A stretch of DNA of 64,000 nt from Nodularia sp. LEGE 06071 (GTDB taxonomy: Bacteria > Cyanobacteriota > Cyanobacteriia > Cyanobacteriales > Nostocaceae). Location of the stretch: the NCBI RefSeq assembly GCF_015207755.1, contig NZ_JADEWH010000001.1:62001-126000 (forward strand). Direction: 5' to 3'. Below, piece by piece: positions 9,753 through 18,377 of the stretch (within the stretch, counting starts at the first letter, position 1; every line of letters starts with the position of its first letter). Position numbers and translations under genes: made by a program. The notes beneath the pieces are model-generated. The model searched no databases. It saw nothing but the letters and a program-made list of their open reading frames with translations, and was not told the DNA's origin.

Positions 9753-10406
9753 ATGGTTGATTTGAGCAGCGACGAATTTATTGAGCGAGAGATTATAGAG
9801 GATGATGACTCTAGCATCTATCTATCGATTGGTGATTTGATGTCTGGTTTACTCATGTTTTTTGCTTTGCTATTTATCACTACATTACTCCAGCTTGCAC
9901 AAAAAGATGTCCCAAAAAGGTTAATAATTGGTAATGTTGTGGGCGAGATGAAAAGTAACAATATCAATGTCAAAGTCAATCCTGAAACTGGAGATATTAG
10001 TATTCAAGAATCAATTCTGTTTGCTAGGGGAAGTACCGAACTAAAACCAGAAGGAAAAGCCTTTCTTAGCAGCTTTATTCCCGTTTACAGTGGGGTGATT
10101 TTCTCAAAAGAAGAATTTGATCAGGAAATTAGCCGTGTAGTTATTGAAGGTCATACTAGCTCAGAAGGAGATGAACAAATAAATCTGGAACTGAGTTTAC
10201 TAAGGTCTTTGTCAGTGTATAAATACATTTTTTCTGATATTAGTTTCCCTACAAAAGCAGCTTTAAGCCAGAAAATATTAGCTGCTGGTCGTGGAGAAAT
10301 TGAATCTGACCAGAATCGAGATAATCCAGGCGATCGCAAGGTAGTTTTTCGCTTTCAGTTTCGTAATGATGAGTTAAAAAATGATATTCCTGAAACCTCT
10401 CTTTAA
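9753..10406 (+). CDS. ZorB-like MotB/OmpA-type stator subunit
   Basis: A 217-residue partner of the upstream channel. A single membrane helix (about 22-45, SIGDLMSGLLMFFALLFIT) carries an aspartate (D28) at the place of the proton-conducting Asp of MotB. The periplasmic part is an OmpA-like peptidoglycan-binding domain with VIEGHTSSEGDEQINLELS, where MotB/OmpA have GHTD and a conserved R later (LLRSLSV), and NPGDRKVVFRFQF near the end. The ATG at 9753 is chosen: it follows the ZorA-like stop by 2 bases and gives the acidic N-terminus expected in the cytoplasm; an upstream start at 9690 would only overlap the previous gene. Expected stoichiometry ZorA5B2 by analogy. Confidence 0.85.
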   Translation: MVDLSSDEFIEREIIEDDDSSIYLSIGDLMSGLLMFFALLFITTLLQLAQKDVPKRLIIGNVVGEMKSNNINVKVNPETGDISIQESILFARGSTELKPEGKAFLSSFIPVYSGVIFSKEEFDQEISRVVIEGHTSSEGDEQINLELSLLRSLSVYKYIFSDISFPTKAALSQKILAAGRGEIESDQNRDNPGDRKVVFRFQFRNDELKNDIPETSL

Positions 10407-10418
10407 AGGAGAAAAATC

Positions 10419-11810
10419 TTGGATTTCCAGTTTCTCCTTCCTTCCTTACCTGAACCTCCCCAATGTATTCCTAATCAACTGATTCAGCTTGCCAGTAACT
10501 TACCAGATGCCACAATATCAATCCCCAGTGTTGATAAATTATTAGCAGCTATTGAACAGGGTAAAACTGAACAAATATGTCAGTTGGACTGGGTTTACTG
10601 CATCCATGCTAAAGCACAGTGGGATAAACAAAATACTGACCGTTCTCGGAAAACATCAGCAGCCATTTGGAAGGTAGCAATTTCTAACTCATGGTTGCAA
10701 CATCAGCTATTGTGGCGTTTAGCTCTTTATTCTCATGATCAGCAAGAACAGGTGTTAGCCAAGTCTCTAGCTGAATCTTTTGATGTCTTTGCTAATTCTA
10801 ACTTAGTTAATCACCTCCTACCAGTTCAAATTGTTCGGGCGCTTTGCAGTCAACAACCAGGGAGAGAATTAGCAAAAATTGCTTGTGAACAGCGTGTTAA
10901 TCAAACGGAATTACTCAACAAAATTCAAAGAGATTTACCAGTTTATATTCCATTATTCAGCCAATTCATAGAATATATAACACCATATTTTATCAAAATC
11001 ATTTCTCCAAATCAGCAACAAGTAACTTGGTTGTTAAGTTGCTTGAATGAAATGTCAGATAGTCAGCAAATACAAGCTGTTGATTATTTACTCACTCGTG
11101 TTTCTCATGATATAGTAAAAAATCATTATTTCCTAGTTGATTGGTTACGAAATAATTATAGAAATGGTGACAATTGGTATAAACTTTCCGAACCAGCTAG
11201 GCAAAGACTTCGAGAGTGGATTGGAGGCATTAATTATGGTGATTTCCAAAACTTAGTAGATGTAATATTGAGCAGGCTTGCTTTAGAATCCTTCGAGTCA
11301 AATAGGCTACGTATTTGCAGAGAATTTTGGGCTAACTACAGTAACCGCTTTGAACGGCTTCGGATTTTGTTACCCAGCACATCACAAATTGCCATAGGAT
11401 ATCAAATTCAAGGTGATGTTGATCTACTAGAGGATGATGGTAGTGATCCCACGGAGGTTTGTATATTCGATTTTGGTGACTTGTTTGTGGTCGAATTTTT
11501 TCGTGGAAGAGGTAGTGAGACGCGGCTGTTTCCTCACAATTCCACAACTCAACAAATCCTTTTTGGTGAATCAAGGCTTTCAGTTAAACGGATTCGTTTT
11601 CTGGGTGGCGATAAGCACGATCATGTATTTCTTTGGCAGTTTTTTTGCCGCCAATGGCTGGAAAATCAGGGAGTTAACCCAAACCCAGGAACTGAAACTT
11701 ACAGAAACCCAACAGCAAATCAATTGCGCGATCGAGAATACAGGCTTGAACAATGGAGAAGAGAAATTCAGGATCTGGAACGGGAAGCTAGAATCTACTG
11801 TGATGTTTAG
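10419..11810 (+). CDS. EH-signature protein, ZorC-like
   Basis: A soluble 463-residue protein with TTG start behind a strong AAAGGAG site, 12 bases after the ZorB-like gene. The first two thirds are helical and poorly conserved; the last third has features of the EH_signature family, to which ZorC belongs: ICREFWANYSNRFERLRILL, then VCIFDFGDLFVVEFFRGRGS with a central Glu, then HDHVFLWQFFCRQWL with the His. In type I Zorya, ZorC works with the helicase-nuclease ZorD. No ZorD- or ZorE-like gene follows; the next gene is 250 bases away on the other strand. So this may be a reduced Zorya system, one using the small leading gene, or one whose effector was lost. Confidence 0.75.
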   Translation: MDFQFLLPSLPEPPQCIPNQLIQLASNLPDATISIPSVDKLLAAIEQGKTEQICQLDWVYCIHAKAQWDKQNTDRSRKTSAAIWKVAISNSWLQHQLLWRLALYSHDQQEQVLAKSLAESFDVFANSNLVNHLLPVQIVRALCSQQPGRELAKIACEQRVNQTELLNKIQRDLPVYIPLFSQFIEYITPYFIKIISPNQQQVTWLLSCLNEMSDSQQIQAVDYLLTRVSHDIVKNHYFLVDWLRNNYRNGDNWYKLSEPARQRLREWIGGINYGDFQNLVDVILSRLALESFESNRLRICREFWANYSNRFERLRILLPSTSQIAIGYQIQGDVDLLEDDGSDPTEVCIFDFGDLFVVEFFRGRGSETRLFPHNSTTQQILFGESRLSVKRIRFLGGDKHDHVFLWQFFCRQWLENQGVNPNPGTETYRNPTANQLRDREYRLEQWRREIQDLEREARIYCDV

Positions 11811-11852
11811 TAGATAGGCACGAAATTTATAATACGTAAAGAAAAATTAACT

Positions 11853-11974
11853 GTAGGGTCTGTTGTCGCGCAGCGCAACGCACCATCAATACTTCGGGTG
11901 CGCGTGTTAAAGCCTAGAGGAGTAGAGACTTTAAAAATTCAAGGTGCGTTAGCCTACGGCATAACAAACCCTAC
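11853..11974. repeat. Inverted-repeat element (MITE-like) after the Zorya-like operon
   Basis: The left end gtagggtctgttgtcgcgca... ...aacgcacc and the right end ggtgcgttagcctacggc... ...aaaccctac are imperfect inverted copies about 32 bases long around a 58-base centre. Related ends (ggtgcgtta, accctac) occur at 35431-35450 and 41999-42078, so this is a dispersed family. It carries no ORF. Confidence 0.7.
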
Positions 11975-12067
11975 GGAGAACTTATGTTTCTTCATCTACA
12001 TCGAATCTTGCTCACTTACTTACTTAGATCCAGTATTTTATATTACTAGTATTTATGCTTGCAACCA

Positions 12068-12328
12068 TCAACCGTGAAGATTAGCTTGCTCTTGTAACCA
12101 AGGATCTACAGGCTGTCCATCTTTGCGGCGTAGTTCAATTTCTATTGCTATAACTTCTTCGGAACCAGGGGGCGCGGGTTTTTGATGGAAAATAATATCA
12201 TAATCTAATGGGTTATGTTTGCGTTCTTTTAACCAGTCTTGCACCTTGGTGATGGCAAAGAATGATTGCCCTTGCTCAAACATCCGGGTAATCTGCATTT
12301 GTAGTTTGTAGGGATTGATGCGACTCAT
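12068..12328 (-). CDS. Conserved-looking small protein of unknown function
   Basis: An 86-residue soluble protein beginning MSRINPYKLQMQITRMFEQG and ending DPWLQEQANLHG, with a middle rich in charged residues (KVQDWLKERKHNP, IAIEIELRRKDGQP). I do not recognise a domain. The ATG at 12328 has AAGGTGAT five to ten bases upstream, a credible ribosome site. It stands alone, 250 bases from the Zorya-like operon in opposite orientation, and is probably unrelated to it. Confidence 0.6.
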   Translation of the reverse strand: MSRINPYKLQMQITRMFEQGQSFFAITKVQDWLKERKHNPLDYDIIFHQKPAPPGSEEVIAIEIELRRKDGQPVDPWLQEQANLHG

Positions 12329-12476
12329 TTTTTATCACCTTTCTTGAGTAAATCTTCTATCCTAGTTTATCTTAAGGAAGGTGGGAAAAGTTTTCAGTGT
12401 ACGGTTAACTGTATTACTCTACATATTATGTGTTCGTTACAATCAGAGTTATAAACTAAGTTGAGAGGACACTAGA

Positions 12477-12851
12477 ATGCAAGTTAAATACGATCCTGAT
12501 AAGCGTAGATTACTATCATCTCTGTCTCACGGGGCGATTTTCTTTAGTACAACATTATTCTCTATTGGGGTTCCTATTGTCATTACTCTAATTTCTGACG
12601 ACCCAGTTGTGAAAAGCAACGCTAAAGAATCGATTAATTTTCACTTCAATGTTTGGTTCTGGGCAACTGTAATTGGTGTGCCAATGGGGATTCTATCTTT
12701 CCTCACCTTTGGCTTGGGAGGACTTTTATTTTTTCCCTTGGTGGCGTTGGGTTTTGCTCTACACTGGGGATTGACAATTTGGGCGCTGTTGCATTGTTTC
12801 AACCAGCCAGATCAACCATTCCGTTATCCGTTTATTTTTCGACTTTTCTAA
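12477..12851 (+). CDS. DUF4870 small membrane protein
   Basis: A 124-residue membrane protein of the DUF4870 (Tic20-like) family. The N-terminus PDKRRLLSSLSHGAIFFSTT and the phrase KSNAKESINFHFNVWFW are typical, where members read HLS..., ... AKEALNFQI. Three to four hydrophobic segments at about 18-40, 53-80 and 82-108. Function is unknown. ATG at 12477 follows GAGAGGAC. Monocistronic by position. Confidence 0.75.
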   Translation: MQVKYDPDKRRLLSSLSHGAIFFSTTLFSIGVPIVITLISDDPVVKSNAKESINFHFNVWFWATVIGVPMGILSFLTFGLGGLLFFPLVALGFALHWGLTIWALLHCFNQPDQPFRYPFIFRLF

Positions 12852-13251
12852 TGGCACGAACTCAATATTTTGTCTAGGGGAAAGGGCGCGAGACTAATAC
12901 CCCTTTTCTCTTGGACTATGCGATCGCTTTGGTGGAGTGATCAGCAAATTTCCTGCTACTGAGTTAAAGTGTTTAATCAGGTAACAGTTATCAGTCCTAT
13001 GATGGAGAACTTCAATGCTGGGTATGGAAGTTTACTCGTAAATTATATTCACTAAGGATTTATTTTCTCTTACTTATGGAATATTGGAATAGAGGGAAAA
13101 TAAAAATATTAAGTTATATCCAACTAGGGAATTGCAAATTATTGAGATTTGCCCCATAAAAGATATTCCCTAAGTTCATCCGCCAGCCAGAGGAAAACCA
13201 AGGTAATAATATTTATGCTGATAGAGATAAATATTCGACAACTTGAAACCT
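12852..13251. other. Intergenic, no gene seen
   Basis: About 400 bases before the first DUF2382 gene. It contains one HIP1-like GCGATCGC near 12921 but no ORF, hairpin or repeat that I can support. The promoter of the stress-type gene downstream is expected here. Confidence 0.5.
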
Positions 13252-14094
13252 ATGCCTCTTTACAAACTCGAAGATTTTGACCCTAACTACCGAGAAACCT
13301 TTGGCGGTGATGATGTAAAAACTTTAGAACTTTACACCGAAGGAGGAGTCAGAGTCGGTTCTGTGGCTGATGCCTTACTTGACCAAGATGGACGTTTTCG
13401 GTATTTAGTCATTGACACTAGCTTCGACTCTATTAGTAAGAAGATATTACTACCAATAGGGCTTTCTCACATCAATTATCCAGCTAAACGTGTTTATGTT
13501 GATGGATTGAGTAAAGAACAAGTCGAACATTTACCTGAATATCAAGAGAGCATGACTGTTGATGAAGATTATGAAAAACAGGTAGGTCATGTTTTTCGTC
13601 CTCACAGCAGATATGAATCTGATGATCGGCAGACATCTATTTACGAAAGAGAACCAGATTTATATACTTTAAATGAACAATATCATCAAACTCTCAGGCT
13701 GTATGAAGAACGATTGATTGCTAACAAGCATCGGGTCAAGACTGGGGAGGTATCAGTTGGTAAGCATATTGAAACACAAACGGCAAGGGTGACAGTACCT
13801 GTGAAAAAAGAACGTGTTTTGATTGAACGAGTTCCGCCAACAGAAGCAGGAACAGTTGTAGATCCGAACGCACTCAAATTTCAAGAAGGGGAAGTAACAC
13901 GCATCGAATTGTACGAAGAAACCCCGGAAATTCGTAAAGAAGCGTTTGTACGCGAAGAAGTTAGAGTGAAAAAAATTGTAGACCGGCAGACAGTAGAAGC
14001 ACAAGACACAATTCGCCGAGAACAGTTAGATATTGATACTACAGGCGAATTGCATGTGGATGAAACTGGTACAAAAAGAGAGGAATCTGTTTGA
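13252..14094 (+). CDS. PRC-barrel / DUF2382 stress-type protein, copy 1
   Basis: A two-domain soluble protein of 280 residues. Residues about 5-95 form a PRC-barrel (VGSVADALLDQDGRFRYLVI), and about 135-275 a DUF2382 (YsnF-like) domain marked by LRLYEERLIANKHRVKTGEV and repeated VPVKKERVLIERV-type strands. DUF2382 proteins are general-stress proteins in several bacteria; their molecular role is unknown. The ATG at 13252 is preferred over a TTG at 13243 because it aligns with the start of the paralogue at 14364 (KLADFDPNYHE versus KLEDFDPNYRE). Two paralogues follow on the same strand; a hairpin after the stop suggests separate transcripts. Confidence 0.88.
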   Translation: MPLYKLEDFDPNYRETFGGDDVKTLELYTEGGVRVGSVADALLDQDGRFRYLVIDTSFDSISKKILLPIGLSHINYPAKRVYVDGLSKEQVEHLPEYQESMTVDEDYEKQVGHVFRPHSRYESDDRQTSIYEREPDLYTLNEQYHQTLRLYEERLIANKHRVKTGEVSVGKHIETQTARVTVPVKKERVLIERVPPTEAGTVVDPNALKFQEGEVTRIELYEETPEIRKEAFVREEVRVKKIVDRQTVEAQDTIRREQLDIDTTGELHVDETGTKREESV

Positions 14095-14138
14095 GTATCT
14101 GAGTAAAAAATTTGTTTTGGAGATTTATCTTAAATGAT

Positions 14139-14168
14139 GCAGGCAGGGAAAACTTTAACTCTGCCTGT
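14139..14168 (+). terminator. Hairpin after DUF2382 copy 1
   Basis: GCAGGCAG (14139-14146) pairs with CTGCCTGT (14161-14168), eight pairs including one G-T, followed by ACTTTTGGG. The T-tract is short, so it is a moderate candidate for a factor-independent terminator. Confidence 0.55.
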
Positions 14169-14363
14169 ACTTTTGGGAAATTTGTTTAGTTATCAGCAGA
14201 GTCAGATGATTTTGATATTTTACATATAATTAATGGGAAAAATATCTATAACTTTTGATGTTGAATAATTTCAAAAAGTCATTCAATAGTAGGAGGTAAA
14301 GCCGCCAATGAAGATTTATCTTAGTTGTTAAGAGATGGTATGAAAACTCAGAGGTAAAATGTC

Positions 14364-15230
14364 ATGGTTCTTCACAAGTTAGCAGATTTTGATCCCAATT
14401 ACCACGAAACTATGCAAGGTGATGACATTAAAGGGCTAGGTGTCTACACAGACAGAACTGATGAAAAGATTGGCACGGTCAGCGATGTTTTAGTTGATGA
14501 ACAAGGGCATTTTCGCTATCTAATTGTTGATTTAGGTTTTTGGATATTTGGGAAACAAGTATTACTACCAGTTGGACGCTCCCGCATTGACTATGATGCT
14601 CATCGCATCTATGCCATTGGTATGACTAGAGAACAAGCGGAAGATTTACCGAAATTTGAAGAAGGTAGAACACTTGATTACGACTATGAAGAACAGGTGC
14701 GTGGGGTTTATCGTGATGATAAGTATGGCACCAGACCTGTAGACGCATCGACCCGGACGGCGACGGCGACGACTAAGCCAAGTTACAACCGTGACAGTTA
14801 TACTTACGCAGAAGAACCTGATTTGTACAACCTAAATCAGCAAGACCATCAAACTCTACGATTGTATGAAGAACGGCTGATTGCTAATAAAGTTCGCCAT
14901 AAAACTGGAGAAGTAGCAATTGGTAAGCACGTTGAAAGTGAAACTGCAAGAATTTCAGTTCCGGTAGAAAAAGAGCATGTTGTGATTGAGCGGATTACTC
15001 CAGAAGATGCGGGTAGGGTGGTTTCTGCTCAGGAAGCTAATTTCCGCGAGGGCGAAGTTACTCGTGTAGAACTCCATGAAGAAACAGCTGATGTTCGCAA
15101 AGAGGCAGTTTTGCGTGAAGAAGTCAGAGTGACAAAGGTTGTAGACCAAGAGACAGTTGAGACTCAAGGAACTGTACGACGCGAAGAGTTAGATGTGAAT
15201 ACTCCTAATCTTCCAGTTGAGGAACGCTAA
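14364..15230 (+). CDS. PRC-barrel / DUF2382 stress-type protein, copy 2
   Basis: A 288-residue paralogue of the previous gene with the same domain order: PRC-barrel (KIGTVSDVLVDEQGHFRYLI) at about 10-100 and DUF2382 (LRLYEERLIANKVRHKTGEV, VPVEKEHVVIERITPEDAG) at about 145-280. Between the domains it has an extra Thr/Lys-rich linker (STRTATATTKPS) not present in copy 1. ATG at 14364 follows AGAGGTAAA. The two proteins look more than half identical by eye, so they come from a local duplication. Function unknown; stress role inferred from the family. Confidence 0.88.
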   Translation: MVLHKLADFDPNYHETMQGDDIKGLGVYTDRTDEKIGTVSDVLVDEQGHFRYLIVDLGFWIFGKQVLLPVGRSRIDYDAHRIYAIGMTREQAEDLPKFEEGRTLDYDYEEQVRGVYRDDKYGTRPVDASTRTATATTKPSYNRDSYTYAEEPDLYNLNQQDHQTLRLYEERLIANKVRHKTGEVAIGKHVESETARISVPVEKEHVVIERITPEDAGRVVSAQEANFREGEVTRVELHEETADVRKEAVLREEVRVTKVVDQETVETQGTVRREELDVNTPNLPVEER

Positions 15231-15279
15231 TCAATGATCAAACAGCAATTAGCCACGAACGAATGACTAATTAAATATA

Positions 15280-15316
15280 GTGCAGGTGGGGCTGTTTAAA
15301 TTAGCTTTACCTGTAC
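15280..15316 (+). terminator. Hairpin after DUF2382 copy 2
   Basis: GTGCAGGT (15280-15287) pairs with ACCTGTAC (15309-15316), with one G-T pair. It occupies the same position and has a similar sequence (CAGG/CCTG core, then TACTTGT) as the hairpin after copy 1, which suggests the duplication included the 3' end. Confidence 0.5.
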
Positions 15317-15501
15317 TTGTAATCATCCCCAGTTTTAATTAAAGTAAATTGGGTTGAGGAATGAAATTAAATAAATGGCAAAAATTACCAGTTATCTTGG
15401 GCTTGAATTTGTATAAACCAATCGAAAAAGTAGAGATTTATAAATATTTCTAGGAATTGGACATAACTAGTTTTTATAAAAGCATTTCATCATTTTTTTT
15501 T

Positions 15502-16404
15502 ATGAATAGCCAACCAATGGCAAATGAATTTAAACAAGTAGAGCAGAAGGCTAGTATCCAGACTTTGCTAGAAACTTTAAAAAACAAAGTCCGGGATTTT
15601 GCTGTTACTGATAGGCAAGGTCAAATAGTAGGGAAAGTCAAAGATTTAATTTTGGATGCTAATCGGCGGTTGAATTTAGTTATATTTCAACAGGCGAATG
15701 AAAAATTTCTCAAGCATGGTACACCAGATGTAAACTCACATCGTTTAGTTTTATTGTTGAGCAAAAAAATCAAGAAAATCGACAATTCAACTCAATCTAT
15801 TCTCCTAGATATAGACAAATCAGAAGTAGAGCTTATGCCTGAATATTTAGAACCAGAAACACCAAACGGTCAAGGAACAGGAGATAAATTCACTGAACTG
15901 GATACTACGAATAAACAAATGCTCACAAGTGAATTGGACACAGCGAATGCAGGGGAAGTTGATGAAGAAAATATTGTGCGTTTAATAGAAGAACGACTGA
16001 TAGCTGATAGCAGGAAACACAAAATTGGTGAGGTGATTGTTCGCAAAGAAATTGAAACTCGCATGGTGCAAGTACCTGTGCGGCGGGAAAAATTAATTGT
16101 GGAACAAGTTGGTTCAGAAAATAAACAACTTGCTGAAATTGACTTAAGCCAAGGTGATATTTCTGGGATTGAGTTGATGGCGTTACAAAGTCATGAAGGG
16201 ACAATTCTGGATGGTCATTTAACTGTGCATGGTGATTTTACTTCACCGAAAATTGCTAGTTTACTTTTAAATGCGATCGCTCTCGAACACAATCACGGCT
16301 GTCACCAGGTGAAAATCACCATTGCTGTTACAGATGAGTCGCTACAGCAAAAATATCAGGAGTGGTTTGATCGTTGTTCTAAAGGGCAAAAACCCAAGCC
16401 GTAA
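15502..16404 (+). CDS. PRC-barrel / DUF2382 protein, divergent copy 3
   Basis: Third member of the local family, 300 residues from ATG 15502 (a TTG at 15457 would add 15 hydrophobic residues of doubtful value; another ATG lies at MANEFKQ). The PRC-like part reads FAVTDRQGQIVGKVKDLILD, the DUF2382 part VRLIEERLIADSRKHKIGEV followed by RMVQVPVRREKLIVEQV. It lacks the second half of the DUF2382 repeat seen in copies 1 and 2 and instead ends with a segment LLLNAIALEHNHGCHQVKIT that I cannot assign. Function unknown. Confidence 0.78.
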   Translation: MNSQPMANEFKQVEQKASIQTLLETLKNKVRDFAVTDRQGQIVGKVKDLILDANRRLNLVIFQQANEKFLKHGTPDVNSHRLVLLLSKKIKKIDNSTQSILLDIDKSEVELMPEYLEPETPNGQGTGDKFTELDTTNKQMLTSELDTANAGEVDEENIVRLIEERLIADSRKHKIGEVIVRKEIETRMVQVPVRREKLIVEQVGSENKQLAEIDLSQGDISGIELMALQSHEGTILDGHLTVHGDFTSPKIASLLLNAIALEHNHGCHQVKITIAVTDESLQQKYQEWFDRCSKGQKPKP

Positions 16405-16555
16405 CAATCAGCTGACAACTAGTATTTTAACAGGGGGGGCATGATTGTCAACCCTATATTTTTGGCTACTTTTTGCTTTCCTTTTAAGAAGGTATACTGC
16501 AATTAAGTTCATTTTTGTGAACTTTGCCAATATATAGATTAATTTTATTAAATTG

Positions 16556-18307
16556 ATGAAAAAACTTTGGCGATATTTAAGCTTAGGGCTGCTATCTACG
16601 TTTCTGACTGCTACCCCCGGACTGGGGGCGGAACGGATTAGCTTTTTTTACCCTCCCTTTGGTGAGTTCTCCCTCAGTGTTGACTCTTTAGAAATATTTG
16701 CGAAAGAAGGCAAAATCACGGATGAATTGGCGTTTTATGCTGGCCGTGCCAATCCTCAGCAACTGGCGCAATTACGAGAATTGCTCCAGGAGCGGTTTAA
16801 TGTCACTCCTACCTTGGTGTCTCAGGTGACTTACTCCCCTATAGGCGAAGACCTCATACAAGGTTTAGGAAGCTTACTCCGCAATGAATCTAGGCAAAAT
16901 GGCTTTTTTGCCCTCAGAAGTGCTTTGATCTTGGCTGCTGCTGATCCAGAAGGGTTAACAGTGACGAATTTGCTGCGTCAGTTTCCCTCCCGGACAGTGC
17001 GGCTCAATTTTACAGAGGGGCTAAAGATAGTCGATGACTTATTGCAAGTATTACAGAAAAGGGATGAGGTTGTGACTTGGATTCAACAAGAAGCGATCGC
17101 CAGCGCTAAGTCTATTGATTCCCTCAACGCAGCAGCTCACAATGCTAATATTGACTTTGCTCAATTGCCAGATTTGCGATCGCCTGGTTCATTTACTTGG
17201 CAACGAACTGAGTTGATTCTCACGGATAAGTCTCGCGCTAGCGCTAGCGCTGACTCGTCAGTTCGGATTATACCAACTGATCTTTATTTACCAGCAGCAA
17301 CAGCATTAACCAGCCCAGAAGATTCCTCACCGCCCTTTCCTGTGATTGTGATTTCTCATGGTGTTGCTTCCGACCGTTCTTCTTTTGCTTATTTGGCTGA
17401 ACATTTAGCATCCTACGGTTTTGCAGTGGCTGTATTAGAACATCCTGGGAGTAATGCTGAACGAGTTGAGCGCTACTTAACAGGTTTAGCGGGGCCATTA
17501 GAAGCAGAAGAATTTATTAACCGACCTTTGGATATTAAGTTTCTCCTCGATGAACTTGAGCGCCGGGAAAAATCAAATCCTGAACTTCAAGGAAAACTGA
17601 ATCTTCAGCAAGTCGGGGTAATTGGTCAATCTTTTGGTGGTTATACTGTTTTAACTTTGGCAGGAGCAAATATTAATTTTCAGCAGCTGCAAAAAGATTG
17701 TGGTGCCGATATTTCCTCTTTTAATTTATCACTGTTTTTGCAGTGTCAAGTCACTGAGTTAGAAGCAAAAAATTACCTACTCCAAGACGATCGGATTAAA
17801 GCAGTTGTTGCCATTAATCCTTTATCTAGCTCAATTTTTGGTGAAAGTCAGATCAGTCAAATTCAAGTTCCTGTGATGCTAGTTGCAAGTAGTCAGGATA
17901 TTGCTACCCCCATCGTATCTGAGCAGGTTCGCCCCTTCACCTGGCTGGCTACTCCAAATAAGTACTTGGTATTAATCGAAAACGCAACTCATTTTAGTGC
18001 GATCGCGGAACCAACTCCCGAAAATGGTGTGTTGCCGATACCACCCGCTTTACTGGGTCCGAACCCTGCACCAGCCTATGATTATCTCAAAGCCTTGAAT
18101 GTGGCTTTTTGGGAAACTCATCTGCTCAATCGCTCTGAATACGCTCCTTATTTACAACCATCTTATGCCCAATATCTCAGCCAAGCTCCCTTAAATCTCA
18201 GTTTGTTAAAGTCTTTGTCACCAGACCAATTGAATCAAGCCTTAAATGCCCAATCATTGACACCATCATCACCACAATTTACCTGGGCTTTGCCCGATGG
18301 TGACTGA
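16556..18307 (+). CDS. Secreted DUF1400 / alpha-beta hydrolase
   Basis: A 583-residue cyanobacterial protein with an N-terminal signal peptide (MKKLWRYLSLGLLSTFLTAT..GLGAE), a DUF1400 region at about 25-160 (ISFFYPPFGEFSLSVDSLEI, FAKEGKI) and an alpha/beta hydrolase domain at about 220-510. The nucleophile is the serine of VGVIGQSFGGYTVL; the segment VIVISHGVASDRSSFAYLAE carries the oxyanion region. It resembles dienelactone- or PAF-acetylhydrolase-like enzymes; the substrate is unknown. The ATG at 16556 is preferred to a TTG one codon earlier. At 17240-17263 a 24-base repeat module lies in frame and encodes part of RASASADSSVR; the same module is inserted in the alaS copy near 28.55 kb. Confidence 0.85.
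   Translation: MKKLWRYLSLGLLSTFLTATPGLGAERISFFYPPFGEFSLSVDSLEIFAKEGKITDELAFYAGRANPQQLAQLRELLQERFNVTPTLVSQVTYSPIGEDLIQGLGSLLRNESRQNGFFALRSALILAAADPEGLTVTNLLRQFPSRTVRLNFTEGLKIVDDLLQVLQKRDEVVTWIQQEAIASAKSIDSLNAAAHNANIDFAQLPDLRSPGSFTWQRTELILTDKSRASASADSSVRIIPTDLYLPAATALTSPEDSSPPFPVIVISHGVASDRSSFAYLAEHLASYGFAVAVLEHPGSNAERVERYLTGLAGPLEAEEFINRPLDIKFLLDELERREKSNPELQGKLNLQQVGVIGQSFGGYTVLTLAGANINFQQLQKDCGADISSFNLSLFLQCQVTELEAKNYLLQDDRIKAVVAINPLSSSIFGESQISQIQVPVMLVASSQDIATPIVSEQVRPFTWLATPNKYLVLIENATHFSAIAEPTPENGVLPIPPALLGPNPAPAYDYLKALNVAFWETHLLNRSEYAPYLQPSYAQYLSQAPLNLSLLKSLSPDQLNQALNAQSLTPSSPQFTWALPDGD
17240..17263 (+). repeat. 24-base palindromic module inside a coding sequence
   Basis: AGCGCTAGCGCT (perfect palindrome) followed by GACTCGTCAGTT, in which CTGAC and GTCAG also pair. 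Nearly the same 24 bases are at 28552-28575, where comparison with the parent alaS shows a clean insertion. Its length keeps the reading frame here. Confidence 0.75.
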
Positions 18308-18377
18308 GAAGTTGAATTTTTGAGTTGATGTCTGTCACAAATGCTAAAATCCTCTCGTAAACAGTTGGGATATTTCC

